A DNA stretch of 47,664 bases, from positions 1 to 47,664 of the forward strand of contig JAOZHU010000016.1 of the NCBI GenBank assembly GCA_026014705.1, in the 5' to 3' direction. Positions within the stretch are counted from its first letter, which is position 1, and each line of letters starts with the position of its first letter. Shown here piece by piece: positions 30,231 to 38,861 of the stretch. Source of the DNA: Candidatus Bathyarchaeota archaeon. Its GTDB lineage: Archaea; Thermoproteota; Bathyarchaeia; Bathyarchaeales; Bathycorpusculaceae. The notes beneath the pieces are model-generated. The model was not told the origin of the DNA and made no database searches. It was given only the letters and a program-made list of their open reading frames with translations. The position numbers and the translations under genes are program-made.

Positions 30231-30292
30231 GCAAGTTTTGACCGAACCAACTCATTTTGAAGTGAAGCGCTAGGCAGAGAAACCTTCCTTAA

Positions 30293-30691
30293 TCAAGGAG
30301 ACTCTTTGGAAGTTAGTTTAAGCAAAAGCAAGGCTACCAGAACTAGAAAAACCAGAAGCAAGCAACCCAGAAAACCTGCAATTACACCATACCACCAGAC
30401 ATCAGAGTCTCCAGGCTTGAAGAGAAATAGTATCGCTGTAACTAAGAACGATAGGGTGAGCATTGAAAACACTAAGCTAATCTTTTTCGTTGACATATCT
30501 TTTGTTGTTCTCTGATAAATTGCCAAAATGAGCGACAAGAGAAATAGACAGCCTGCAAAACCTGTTATTGCTCCATCCCAAAATACTCCAGTTGCATAGA
30601 ACAAAAGATTAGATTTGGCAAAATAATAGATAAGGGCAATGGCTGAAGCTAATAGAACGAGTATTGCAGCAATAAGCGTGTGTTTTTGCAT
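30293..30691 (-). CDS. Four-helix membrane protein (132 aa)
   Basis: Four hydrophobic helices at about 5-25, 36-60, 73-93 and 102-127. The second and fourth halves look like an internal duplication: GAITGFAGCLFLLSLILAI compares with GVIAGFLGCLLLVFLVLVA. No enzymatic motif is present. It is last in a three-gene minus-strand run with a membrane-anchored protein and a kelch surface protein, 12 bases after the former. Confidence 0.6.
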   Translation of the reverse strand: MQKHTLIAAILVLLASAIALIYYFAKSNLLFYATGVFWDGAITGFAGCLFLLSLILAIYQRTTKDMSTKKISLVFSMLTLSFLVTAILFLFKPGDSDVWWYGVIAGFLGCLLLVFLVLVALLLLKLTSKESP

Positions 30692-30703
30692 ATTAACCGC
30701 CTG

Positions 30704-31174
30704 TCAAATCTGTGATTTAAGGTAACTATCATTCACGCTTGGAGCAATAGTAATTTTGAAAGAGCCTGGTAAGTCAGTGACTGGTATGTAGTGACCTTTG
30801 CATTCAACAATCTGTCCTATAATAAGTTGAGGGTTATCTAAATTGTCATAGCCCACACCGATGCTGTTCCAGCCTTTAATTGTGTTTTTATCGGCTGAGT
30901 ACTCTATCCAATCTGACAAATCCTCTCTGATCCAGACTATCTCGGTTATGTTCAGCTGAATGTAGAAGCGATAGATGTGGTATTCCCATCCCCATGCTTT
31001 GTAATTTTCCTCAATTGAAGTAACGATGCCTCTCACTGTAAGATTAGAGTCTTCGTGAAGGGCGTCCTGTGGATACATATGCTTGCTAATCAATTCTTGA
31101 TTGACTAAAAATGCCACAGCAATTGTTAATACTGCTATTATGGCTATGGTTGCAATTAAAAATCGTTTCCTCAC
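30704..31174 (-). CDS. Membrane-anchored extracytoplasmic protein (156 aa)
   Basis: One N-terminal helix (about 5-24, FLIATIAIIAVLTIAVAFLV), then a beta-rich domain of about 125 residues (NLTVRGIVTSIEENYK, FYIQLNITEIVWIRED, PQLIIGQIVECKGHYI) that looks like an OB-type barrel. No cysteine lipobox is present. It is 3 bases downstream of the kelch gene, so cotranscribed. No family is recognised. Confidence 0.6.
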   Translation of the reverse strand: MRKRFLIATIAIIAVLTIAVAFLVNQELISKHMYPQDALHEDSNLTVRGIVTSIEENYKAWGWEYHIYRFYIQLNITEIVWIREDLSDWIEYSADKNTIKGWNSIGVGYDNLDNPQLIIGQIVECKGHYIPVTDLPGSFKITIAPSVNDSYLKSQI

Positions 31175-31177
31175 AAG

Positions 31178-32503
31178 CTATCCAGCCTTAGATTTGCGTT
31201 TCTTGAGGTAAACCAGCAAGCCAGCAGCCACGACTACGATGGCGACAAGAACTAAAGCCGCAGCGACGGGAACAAGAGGAAAAGGCTCAACTGTAAAGAA
31301 AACAGTTTCAGACATGCCAGAATTTCCAGCCTCATCAAACACGTAAACAGTCAGATGGTGCGAACCAGGGGATAACCCGCGTACTGTAGTGTTGCCTGAG
31401 ACTTCGGTGATTGTCTCATCGTCAATCTTGTAGTGCATCCAAAACGCTGATTCGTTTACTGAAAACTCTAATGGAACACTTGATTCATAGTAGCTTTGAT
31501 TCTTTGGGGATAGCAACGCAACTTCTGGAGCTGCGCCATCATAAGTTGGGTCAGGAGTTCCATAGCCAAGAGGCGTGTATTGCTCATTTGCCCCCAATGA
31601 GGGAGAAAACACAGTTGACGTGCTTCCTCCGATCGCGTAGATTTGATCATGCACGACGGCGACGGTCAATCCAAGGCGAGCGGTCGGCATTGGCTCTCCA
31701 AGAATCCAAGTATCAGTGGAAGGGTCGTAGACTTGAGTGAATGCTGTGCCTTCTGAAAACATTCCTCCTTCACCAGTCGTTCCGCCAATAACATGCACTC
31801 TTTTTAGCGCCATTACGCCGGTTGTTGCACAAACGCCACCGTTGGAGACGGGTATTGGAGTGGAAGCTCCAAGACTCCAAGAATCACTCTTGGGGTCGTA
31901 GATATGAGTTTGATTCCATGCGACGATGTATATTTTACTATCTATGACGGCTGAGGAGTATCCATAGGCGAGAAGAGGAAAAGACATTGGTTTCCCAATT
32001 GTCCATGAATCATCGTGAATGTTATAGACCTCATGGATGTCAGTGCCTATTATGTGGATTTTGCCGTTGACAACACTTGCGCTTATGTCGCTTCTGTTTG
32101 TTAGCATTGGTTTCAGTTTTTTCCATGTGTTGGTTGAGGGGTCGTAGACTTCGTTTGCTCCAGAGAGTATTGTTCTTTGTTCTTTTTGGTTCCACCCTGA
32201 TCTTCCGCCTATTGCGTATATTTTGTTTTCATAAGTGGCTATTTGAAAATAGGTTCGTGGAGTCGGCAGGGGCGTTTTTTCCGTCCACTTGTCTGTTGCT
32301 GGGTCGTACTCGTAGTTGATCGAATCGCCTATGACGTATACTTTTCCGTTGGATGAGGCGGCTCTGAGTCCAAATTCGGTTTTGGGGATTGGCGTTTTTT
32401 GTTGCCAGGAATCTTGAGAAGTTGGGGAAACCGGCTTCGCCGCTGTCATGAATTGCGTCACTATGAAGGCTAAACTAAGCAGCAATGCAATGCTTCTTGA
32501 CAT
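31178..32503 (-). CDS. Kelch-repeat surface protein with C-terminal anchor
   Basis: 441 residues. A signal peptide is at about 1-23. Six kelch blades span about 45-320; visible blade cores include SNGKVYVIGD, YENKIYAIGG, VNGKIHIIGT, IDSKIYIVAW, LKRVHVIGGT and HDQIYAIGGS, each followed by a Trp-containing YDPxTDTW-type strand. An Ig-like domain (about 330-405, PEVALLSPKNQSYYESSVPL) leads to a membrane helix (about 410-433) and a basic tail KKRKSKAG. It is displayed on the cell surface, probably for binding glycans or proteins. It is the first gene of the three-gene run. Confidence 0.85.
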   Translation of the reverse strand: MSRSIALLLSLAFIVTQFMTAAKPVSPTSQDSWQQKTPIPKTEFGLRAASSNGKVYVIGDSINYEYDPATDKWTEKTPLPTPRTYFQIATYENKIYAIGGRSGWNQKEQRTILSGANEVYDPSTNTWKKLKPMLTNRSDISASVVNGKIHIIGTDIHEVYNIHDDSWTIGKPMSFPLLAYGYSSAVIDSKIYIVAWNQTHIYDPKSDSWSLGASTPIPVSNGGVCATTGVMALKRVHVIGGTTGEGGMFSEGTAFTQVYDPSTDTWILGEPMPTARLGLTVAVVHDQIYAIGGSTSTVFSPSLGANEQYTPLGYGTPDPTYDGAAPEVALLSPKNQSYYESSVPLEFSVNESAFWMHYKIDDETITEVSGNTTVRGLSPGSHHLTVYVFDEAGNSGMSETVFFTVEPFPLVPVAAALVLVAIVVVAAGLLVYLKKRKSKAG

Positions 32504-32591
32504 GCTTATCCCTGCGATATTTTGTGTTCTCCGTGATAAATTTGTTTTTGTAAAAGTTCTCGACTAAACCTACCTGAAGTCAGAGCAAGAA

Positions 32592-32611
32592 TAGTCAAGC
32601 ATTTTTGACTA
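32592..32611. repeat. Inverted repeat between provirus late genes and kelch operon
   Basis: TAGTCAA (32592-32598) and TTGACTA (32605-32611) flank GCATTT. It lies just past the last provirus gene and upstream of the kelch operon, so it could be an operator of the latter or a 3' processing signal. Confidence 0.35.
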
Positions 32612-32680
32612 GCCAGTCTGCCTAAATCAAGCTTCTTTCTAAATAGATTTTGCTCGTACTTGGCTAAGACCGTTAAACAA

Positions 32681-34147
32681 TTAATCCTTCATTTCAATCA
32701 ACGGTTTCGCATGCGCGTTCCAAAATAAGTAAACCTTTGTCTGCAGCAGCATCCCGACAAGTTTTATGAGCTTAGCCATTTTTAGCGAGTCAGCATTTTC
32801 AATACATCGTACATAATCCGATGTTTTTCCAAATGGCTGGTGCCTGCTTACGGCGAATTCTTTTTTGAAGCGCGGATGCTTGTTTTCAATAAACAGTTCC
32901 TTTAACACTCCGAACTCTGCGGAATTCAAGCGCTCGAGTCTTTCGAGAACATAATGCTCACTTCCAAGAAGCGAGAGGTTGAAACCGAATTCTGATAGTT
33001 GGGCTGCGATTCTCTTTATGCCTTCGAGTGGCTGTTGTTCTACAATTTTCTTAAGGCCAGCTTTTTCTGCGAAGGGATTGTATTTTGCCATGACTGCAAC
33101 CATTTCAATGTAGGGCGTCCCAGCCAAAGCTAGAGTATCGCGAATAATCTTGGCGCCTAAACCAATAGTCCTGTATTTTGGGTGAATAACTACGCGGTTG
33201 ATTATGCTGAGCTTTTCATTCAACTCTTGCATAGACATGTGGGGCAGCACAAGCCTTCTTCCAAAACAACTCGGAGGAGGATAACAATACACAATAACAC
33301 CACACAGCTCTTCCCCGCGCATTAGACGGAAGACTTTGCGAGGACCAGCAACCAAATGCCCCCGATAATGAAAACTGCTGAGCTTGTGCCAATCCTTGAT
33401 TGTTCCCTGCTCGATCCACATTTCTTTGACAAGACTGCACTCGGAAGCCCGCTGGTTCTGGAAATAGTTTATTTGAATTTCTTGCCCAAACCGCTTATGC
33501 ACAGAAACGCTTGGATTCAAGTCCTCAAACAAGTCGCCGTGAGTGGTTGCTGCAATTACCGCCTTGCCTTGTTGCCGTGCGATTTTCTGCAGGTTGAAAG
33601 CGATTATTTTGGCTGTGTCTCGGTCCAGGCAGGCGGCGAATTCGTCCATTAGCCACCATTGCTTCTTGCTTTCGATTAGCTGGGCTATTCTGTAACGGTA
33701 TTTCTGGCCGTCGCTGAGCTGCCCGTATGTACGTAGGAAAAGAAAGGCGTCATTCAAGCCCACTTTGCTTAGGAGCTCTAAGCCTTCTTCAACAGTGGCG
33801 CCAACAGTCTCGATAAGAGGCTTATCAGCATCAACCGCAACCTCAGACAAATCAACCGCTTCTTCGCCAAGGTCTTTCCGCAATGCCCGTAGTAAAACGG
33901 ATTTTCCCGAGCCCGAATCGCCTGTGATGTAGACGATGTCTGTAGGAGCAATCTTCAGCTCCGTGTCCAAAACAGTGAATTTCTGGGCTTCATCAACACC
34001 CAAACCAAAAGCTTCAGCAACCACAAGAGCTCTTGGAGTAAGCTTAACAGCAGTCTCATAGGAAATGTTGAAGCGGAATTTGGCCTGCTCCCTATCATAG
34101 GTCCTGCAGACCCTTCTAACCCTGAATTGCTCAATTCGGTGTCTCAT
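32681..34147 (-). CDS. ABC-type ATPase fused to a GNAT acetyltransferase, provirus-encoded
   Basis: 488 residues. The ATPase part (about 40-230) has Walker A GDSGSGKS (76-83), signature LSDGQ (144-148), Walker B WWLMDEF (D168, E169) and switch His H203. There are no membrane helices, so it is not a transporter. The GNAT part (about 235-370) has INRVVIHPKY and the acetyl-CoA loop RTIGLGAK (R326 to A332). The tail carries KMAKLIKLVGMLLQTKVYLF, conserved in the stub at 26141-26248. It follows the large terminase by 68 bases. The combination recalls viral enzymes acting on DNA or nucleotides, such as the GNAT-related Mom modifier; that role is inference. Confidence 0.75.
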   Translation of the reverse strand: MRHRIEQFRVRRVCRTYDREQAKFRFNISYETAVKLTPRALVVAEAFGLGVDEAQKFTVLDTELKIAPTDIVYITGDSGSGKSVLLRALRKDLGEEAVDLSEVAVDADKPLIETVGATVEEGLELLSKVGLNDAFLFLRTYGQLSDGQKYRYRIAQLIESKKQWWLMDEFAACLDRDTAKIIAFNLQKIARQQGKAVIAATTHGDLFEDLNPSVSVHKRFGQEIQINYFQNQRASECSLVKEMWIEQGTIKDWHKLSSFHYRGHLVAGPRKVFRLMRGEELCGVIVYCYPPPSCFGRRLVLPHMSMQELNEKLSIINRVVIHPKYRTIGLGAKIIRDTLALAGTPYIEMVAVMAKYNPFAEKAGLKKIVEQQPLEGIKRIAAQLSEFGFNLSLLGSEHYVLERLERLNSAEFGVLKELFIENKHPRFKKEFAVSRHQPFGKTSDYVRCIENADSLKMAKLIKLVGMLLQTKVYLFWNAHAKPLIEMKD

Positions 34148-34215
34148 CTTGTGTCTCCCATGGCTTTGCGTTTCGCCAGTTTACTGCGTACATCCTTAAG
34201 CTTGCCCAATCAGCT

Positions 34216-35664
34216 TCATCTCGGGACCACAGCCAGAAACGGTTCAGGCGCCATAGTCACCGTAGCATAAACAGCCAAAGCAACACTCCAAAACACGTCA
34301 TCATGCGTTCCACTCGGATGACTAAACCCAACAGCGCCATCCTTCCGCAACTCATAACGCTCCACGTTCAGCTCAGTGCAGATGTCGCCTCGATACGGCC
34401 TCTCCCAATTCAACAACGGATAAAATAACCGTTGGTCCATCATGCGCTGCTTCAGCAAACTCGCCATCTCGCTCTTCCGCGGAACGCTAAAGTTTACGCC
34501 TTCAGCATTGTTTATGCCCGCAGTTTCCATGTCGCTGATTATGCTTGGTCCTTCCCTCGTGAAGTCAACCCGTATCTTCTCGAATCCGCCCCAGCGGTCC
34601 TGGAGAGCTTTGATGTAGCCTAAAACGTGAGCGTACTTTGTCGGCTGCTGAAACACCTTCAAGTGCCTAAGCAGAAGCCTATCATTCACCCGCTCCACGA
34701 CGGAGAATACGCAATAGTCTCTTGTCTGTGCTAAGTCTAAGCCGCCGAAGAACTCGCCCTCGTAGCTTTCTTCTGGGTTGTATTCTTGCAGGTCTTCTCC
34801 ACAGTTCTTCACCGTGCCCACACAAGAAACGATTAAGCTCTGCGCAAGCCAAACATCCTCATCCTCAGCCCACTCTGCCTCCATCTCCCGCCGCCATCTT
34901 GCAGGGTCTTCCCCGAACTGCCGCTTAATCCGCGAAACCATCTCTGGACTCAACGGGCCATCAGGCGCTAACGCTTTCTCCCAAGTGAAATGGTGCCTAG
35001 CAAAATCTGAGTAATCGCGGTGGTTGCACATCTTCCAAAACAGAGAATCACTGTTGAAAGGCGTGCTGCTCGCTATCAGCTTGCCGTTAGTGGTTCCAAG
35101 CGTAAATAAAATGGCGTCATACAGGTCTTCGTCGTTAGGCGTGAACCCGCATTCATCCCAGTACAACCGATGAAACGTGTTACCCCTCACCGTATCAGGA
35201 TTATTCGGAAACGCCTCAATCACCGAACCATTGCTAAAGCTGATTCGTGTTTTCTGAACGTGCACTTCGCCAGCGGGAAGGTTACGGCAAAAACTCGCCA
35301 CCCGCCTGATATTCAACTTTGTTTGGCGCCAGCTAGGACCAATAAACCCAATATACAAGTCAGAGTTCTCATACGCATCCTGCAAAAGCAAAGCGCCAAT
35401 CGACGTGCTCTTGCCTGTCTGCCTTGGCCACCTTACCGCAAGAAACTGATTCTCACGATACAGCTTCGCCAGCTCAAGCTGATACCAGAAAGGCTTCAGC
35501 TTGCACACGTCACTGAAAAACTTGGCTGTATCGCCTTTAACCTGGTCAACAGCCGCCTTCTTCGACTCATCCAGAACCTTAGCCTCTTCTCGAAAGTATT
35601 GACGCTGCAGGTCATAATCGGCTTTATGCCACGTTCTAGCCCTTCTTGCCACGCTCGGAATCAA
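34216..35664 (-). CDS. Terminase large subunit
   Basis: A 482-residue packaging motor. ATPase: Walker A-like WPRQTGKST (K85), Walker B LYWDE (D170, E171), coupling motif SSTPFN near 200. Nuclease: RNase H-like Asp residues at D310 (GGLDLAQTRDY), D367 (RVDFTREG) and D455/D456 (GTHDDVFW). The length is typical. It overlaps the small terminase by 29 bases. It docks on the portal encoded at 43608-44807 and pumps DNA into proheads. It sits near the 3' end of the late gene string, unlike the usual first position. Confidence 0.93.
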   Translation of the reverse strand: MIPSVARRARTWHKADYDLQRQYFREEAKVLDESKKAAVDQVKGDTAKFFSDVCKLKPFWYQLELAKLYRENQFLAVRWPRQTGKSTSIGALLLQDAYENSDLYIGFIGPSWRQTKLNIRRVASFCRNLPAGEVHVQKTRISFSNGSVIEAFPNNPDTVRGNTFHRLYWDECGFTPNDEDLYDAILFTLGTTNGKLIASSTPFNSDSLFWKMCNHRDYSDFARHHFTWEKALAPDGPLSPEMVSRIKRQFGEDPARWRREMEAEWAEDEDVWLAQSLIVSCVGTVKNCGEDLQEYNPEESYEGEFFGGLDLAQTRDYCVFSVVERVNDRLLLRHLKVFQQPTKYAHVLGYIKALQDRWGGFEKIRVDFTREGPSIISDMETAGINNAEGVNFSVPRKSEMASLLKQRMMDQRLFYPLLNWERPYRGDICTELNVERYELRKDGAVGFSHPSGTHDDVFWSVALAVYATVTMAPEPFLAVVPR

Positions 35665-36061
35665 GCTTTCGCCTCAACTCCAAAACTTCAGCCTCAAAAC
35701 CCCGAATATCCACGTATTCAAGGAAGAGTTCCTTGTAGATTTTCACGCCCTGAATGATGCTGCGCAACCGCAACGTCTCAGCCTGCTCCAAGCCAGGAGT
35801 CTCCAAAGCCTTCAACGCTGCACTCAAAGTCTTCAACGCTTCCTCTACGCTTGGAAGCTCAGAGGGCAACTGTAAACTGGTAGTAGTAGTCCTCTGTGAT
35901 TCAGACTGGACGACTACTTCTAATCCTAAACGCGCTATCTTCTTGCGAATGCAATCACGCGTTTTACCCATAGCTTTCGCTATAACGCGCACAGACTTGT
36001 CCGCCAGCAACATCTCCTTAAGCTGTTTTTCTTCCTCAGCAGTCCACGGTTTACCCTTCAC
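35636..36061 (-). CDS. Small terminase subunit-like HTH protein
   Basis: 141 residues. A Myb/SANT-like three-helix DNA-binding domain at about 4-50 (WTAEEEKQLKEMLLADKSVR, VIAKAMGKTRDCIRKKIARL) is followed by a linker and a helical region (about 72-135) suited to oligomerisation. Its position directly upstream of and overlapping the large terminase supports the packaging recognition role. It begins 11 bases inside the end of the upstream wHTH gene. Confidence 0.7.
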   Translation of the reverse strand: MKGKPWTAEEEKQLKEMLLADKSVRVIAKAMGKTRDCIRKKIARLGLEVVVQSESQRTTTTSLQLPSELPSVEEALKTLSAALKALETPGLEQAETLRLRSIIQGVKIYKELFLEYVDIRGFEAEVLELRRKLDSERGKKG

Positions 36062-36356
36062 TGAGGTTCACCTTCAAACTGAAATAGTGCTTTCTGCCAC
36101 GTTGTTCCTTAGCTACAATTCCCCTGCCTACAAGCTCATTCAACACCATGCTCTCATGTGCACGGCGACAACCAGTGACAGCAGCCACTTCCCCAGCCAA
36201 GGCAGGCCTCCCAAGCTTAGACAAAGCGATAATCGTAGGCAGGAAGCGCTCTGAAACCTGCACTTGCACATGCGGCATAGCGCTGACTTTCGCATCGATA
36301 ACATCCAGCCGCTTAAACAGCTTCTCAAAGGCTGCTCTAACCTCAAACGCCCTCAC
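36051..36356 (-). CDS. Winged-helix protein of the provirus (101 aa)
   Basis: An N-terminal helix (MRAFEVRAAFEKLFKRLDVI) is followed by a winged helix at about 35-95: FLPTIIALSKLGRPALAGEV, HESMVLNELVGRGIV, and the wing RGRKHYFSL. It overlaps the small terminase gene by 11 bases and the membrane-protein gene by 4 bases. It may regulate late genes or assist DNA packaging. Confidence 0.65.
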   Translation of the reverse strand: MRAFEVRAAFEKLFKRLDVIDAKVSAMPHVQVQVSERFLPTIIALSKLGRPALAGEVAAVTGCRRAHESMVLNELVGRGIVAKEQRGRKHYFSLKVNLSEG

Positions 36357-36562
36357 GCCTTACCCTCACCGCTTAACGCCACGTTAACGTTGACTTTGGC
36401 TTTCCAATACGCCAACAACGCAACGCCAACCGAGCCTACAATAGCGCAGACTGGCGCCTTGACAACGTCCGGAATTGGCTGAGACGCCACATATGTAGCT
36501 GTAGCCACACACGCGCTGCCAACAGCCACAAACGCCGCTTCCCCATTTTCACTTGTTTGCAT
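36353..36562 (-). CDS. Small membrane protein, holin-like (69 aa)
   Basis: Two hydrophobic helices at about 8-25 (AAFVAVGSACVATATYVA) and 32-53 (VVKAPVCAIVGSVGVALLAY), with a polar C-terminus. The size, the topology and a tandem partner of similar size in a late operon fit a holin or pinholin pair. No endolysin gene is adjacent, so the lysis role is unproven. Confidence 0.5.
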   Translation of the reverse strand: MQTSENGEAAFVAVGSACVATATYVASQPIPDVVKAPVCAIVGSVGVALLAYWKAKVNVNVALSGEGKA

Positions 36563-36565
36563 GCA

Positions 36566-36814
36566 TTAGTCACCTCCGCGTTTGCCAACAAAAATCCCAA
36601 TAACCGTGCCACTCAAGCCAGTAAGTGCAGCGAAGATCTCGCTGTTCCATGTACGTAGTAAAGCCAGATGCGCAATCTCTATGGCAGCCAGGCAAATGGT
36701 CATGCCGATGCCGAATTTTACCACGTACACAAGCTGCTCATCAGGCTCCTCACTCACAATTCTGCCACGCTGAACTCGCCTTCGCGTTAACGCTCGTTTA
36801 ATCGGGTCTGCCAT
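36566..36814 (-). CDS. Small membrane protein, holin-like (82 aa)
   Basis: A basic N-terminus (IKRALTRRRVQRGR), then helices at about 30-50 (VKFGIGMTICLAAIEIAHLA) and 58-77 (IFAALTGLSGTVIGIFVG). The positive-inside N-terminus and two helices match a class II holin. It overlaps the upstream virion gene by 17 bases. Confidence 0.5.
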   Translation of the reverse strand: MADPIKRALTRRRVQRGRIVSEEPDEQLVYVVKFGIGMTICLAAIEIAHLALLRTWNSEIFAALTGLSGTVIGIFVGKRGGD

Positions 36815-37208
36815 GAGTGCTCAACCTCCTCTGAAAAGTCCGATGGCGATTGGACTGGCTGAAGACCTTGCGGTCCTTCATCAAAAAACTATTCACCAAG
36901 CCCGTAGCCACCTGCGGCGGAAAATGACCACGCTCAACAACCACAACATTGACAGCCCAACTCAACGGAATAGCCGTGTAATCCAAATCATACAAGCCAT
37001 CCGCATACTGAAAACTGTTCTGAGCCAAAACAATATGCTTAGTCCGGTTTCCCAGCAAGCCAACGAAAACTCCCCAGCTCTTAACAGGAACATCAATAAC
37101 CCCAGCGTAGCTGCTGCTCTTGCCCGTGCTGGCGTCACACCATTCCACACAAACAACATCGCCAGAACTCAACCCTTCCACAGTTTTCTTAAGACTACCT
37201 TTCTTCAA
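36798..37208 (-). CDS. Provirus protein of unknown function (136 aa)
   Basis: The N-terminal 100 residues are predicted strand-rich (SGDVVCVEWCDASTG, YAGVIDVPVKSWGVFVGLLG, AVNVVVVERG), reminiscent of a small SH3- or OB-like barrel; the last 35 residues are basic and polar. It is between tail genes and the membrane proteins, so it may be a tail accessory or lysis-associated protein. No family is recognised. Confidence 0.6.
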   Translation of the reverse strand: MKKGSLKKTVEGLSSGDVVCVEWCDASTGKSSSYAGVIDVPVKSWGVFVGLLGNRTKHIVLAQNSFQYADGLYDLDYTAIPLSWAVNVVVVERGHFPPQVATGLVNSFLMKDRKVFSQSNRHRTFQRRLSTHGRPD

Positions 37209-37211
37209 ATT

Positions 37212-37574
37212 CTATAATACCTCCTGCAACTCCAAACTGAAGCTTCTATGATTCTGCGCAGCCACATCAACCGCCGAGAAGCTCACGTTAGTTATTTTCA
37301 CGTTTGTGCTGCTCACGTTCCTAACTGCCAAAGTGCTTGCAAAAGCTAATGTGGCGCCTGCAGCGGCTTTCTCCTCAAAATACTTCACGAGGCTACTCGC
37401 CCAAGCAACATCCTGCTCGAAACAGTCCAGTTTAAACGTGCGCACGTAGCCGAAAACGGAGATTTTTCTTTTTGCCGTGCCGTTCTCCCACTTGTCAAAT
37501 GCTGTTGACAGAGGCGTCAAGTCCTCTTCCCAGTTGACCACGTTTAGGGTTTGGCTGTCTAATGTAACGCTCAT
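37212..37574 (-). CDS. Tail-region protein (120 aa)
   Basis: A beta-rich protein: SVTLDSQTLNVVNWEEDLTP, RKISVFGYVRTFKLDCFEQD and a C-terminal SFSLELQEVL. This style resembles small baseplate or distal-tail components of siphoviruses. It overlaps the upstream 96-aa gene by 4 bases (ATGA), and the two probably act together. Confidence 0.55.
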   Translation of the reverse strand: MSVTLDSQTLNVVNWEEDLTPLSTAFDKWENGTAKRKISVFGYVRTFKLDCFEQDVAWASSLVKYFEEKAAAGATLAFASTLAVRNVSSTNVKITNVSFSAVDVAAQNHRSFSLELQEVL

Positions 37575-37861
37575 GGCGAAGGCTCCAGCTCCACATCAAT
37601 AACTGCTCCAAAATTGAAGTCTTCAGGAACGCCGCTTTTGCCAGCCCTTAACTCGTTAACAATCGCAATTAGCGCGTACTTTGCATCTTGAAGCGTCAAT
37701 GGCCTTCCGAGCAATTCGCGGATTCTTCTAAGACGCTCAAACAGGTCCTGCTTCTTCAACGCGAAAGCAAACATGGTTCCGCTGCCCGCGGGGTTATCGT
37801 AAGCTATTGTCAGCGTAACTTCGCCTGTGGTTGTGGACACCTGAGTGATTTTAACGGTCAA
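37571..37861 (-). CDS. Tail-region protein (96 aa)
   Basis: A small protein with VKITQVSTTTGEVTLTIAYD, a helix DLFERLRRIRELLGR and an acidic end. It overlaps both neighbours by 4 bases. It is probably a baseplate or tail accessory factor; no family is recognised. Confidence 0.5.
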   Translation of the reverse strand: MTVKITQVSTTTGEVTLTIAYDNPAGSGTMFAFALKKQDLFERLRRIRELLGRPLTLQDAKYALIAIVNELRAGKSGVPEDFNFGAVIDVELEPSP

Positions 37862-38859
37862 ACGACATCAACTCCGATGTGGCTTATGCAAGCGCCTAAC
37901 CCGCTGACGTACAGTGAAACCGTGTCAATCTGCACAGCATCGAATAAGTAGCTGTAGACCAGCAAACCCGTGCCGCTGGCAGAGCTGAAATAATCTGTGG
38001 AGTCGCCAAAGCTTACAGCACGCTTCTTTCCAACCTTCACGCTTTTAGTCGGGTTCAGGTCTAACGGTTCCAGCATCAAATACAGCGTGCTGTTCTGCGC
38101 AAAATTCATGGCTACAGGCTCGCTGTTGCTGCCGAAAAGCAGCCAAGGACAAGCGTAAACGTTAATGTTCACTGTGGTGCTGCTGTTGTCTTTGGTGATG
38201 GCGAAGCTGTGGCTGCTGCCCACGGTTAAAGTGCAATAGTATGTGGCGCTTGCGTTCTCGTAGTTTGCATCGTCCTGGTTGCGCTCCGTCCACGTGATTT
38301 GCGAGCCGTCAACGCTTAAGGAAACACCGTTCGTCAACGAGTCGCCTGGATTCTCAAAATTCGTTTGAGCGCCTGTGGTTTTTGCCCAGACACGAACCAT
38401 AAACACGGCGTTCTTCAGTGAGCCAACAGGCAGAGTGGAACGGTTCGCCACCGTCAAGTTAATCGTGGAAGAGTAGTTGTTAAGTGCTGAGCCGGCTTCG
38501 TCGGTGAATTTGGCTTTGCCGAGTTTGAAGTTGCTGATGCTGGAGCCCGCGCCTGAGCTGCTGTCTTCAACAACAACCGCATGCGTGCCCGAAGCAACAT
38601 AAGCTATGCCTGTGAAGGTTCCAGTGCCAACATTGTTCTTGCCCCAAACATAGTAACTGCCAATTTTTAGCCGTATATTGTATCCTGATGTGTTGAGTTG
38701 AAAGCTGAAAACCACAAGCGAATTTGCTGATAGCACTATGTTTCCGTAGTTTTTGAGTGTGCCCCATGACCGCGAGAAAGAACGAGTATAAGTTGCTGAA
38801 TCATCAATTAAGTTGCTCTCGTTAGTTAGCTGCCTCACTTGCTCAACAAGCAAAACCAT
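37858..38859 (-). CDS. Virion beta-rich protein, probable tail tip or receptor-binding component (333 aa)
   Basis: Almost entirely beta-strand prediction, with many Ser/Thr/Asn/Gly and no long helices. An N-terminal jelly-roll-like segment (about 40-120, NIVLSANSLVVFSFQLNTSG, GTFTGIAYVASGTHAVVVED) resembles carbohydrate-binding modules, and later sandwich repeats follow. It is directly downstream of the tape measure, the position of distal-tail and receptor-binding genes. The host-contact role is inference. Confidence 0.6.
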   Translation of the reverse strand: MVLLVEQVRQLTNESNLIDDSATYTRSFSRSWGTLKNYGNIVLSANSLVVFSFQLNTSGYNIRLKIGSYYVWGKNNVGTGTFTGIAYVASGTHAVVVEDSSSGAGSSISNFKLGKAKFTDEAGSALNNYSSTINLTVANRSTLPVGSLKNAVFMVRVWAKTTGAQTNFENPGDSLTNGVSLSVDGSQITWTERNQDDANYENASATYYCTLTVGSSHSFAITKDNSSTTVNINVYACPWLLFGSNSEPVAMNFAQNSTLYLMLEPLDLNPTKSVKVGKKRAVSFGDSTDYFSSASGTGLLVYSYLFDAVQIDTVSLYVSGLGACISHIGVDVV

Positions 38860-38861
38860 TC

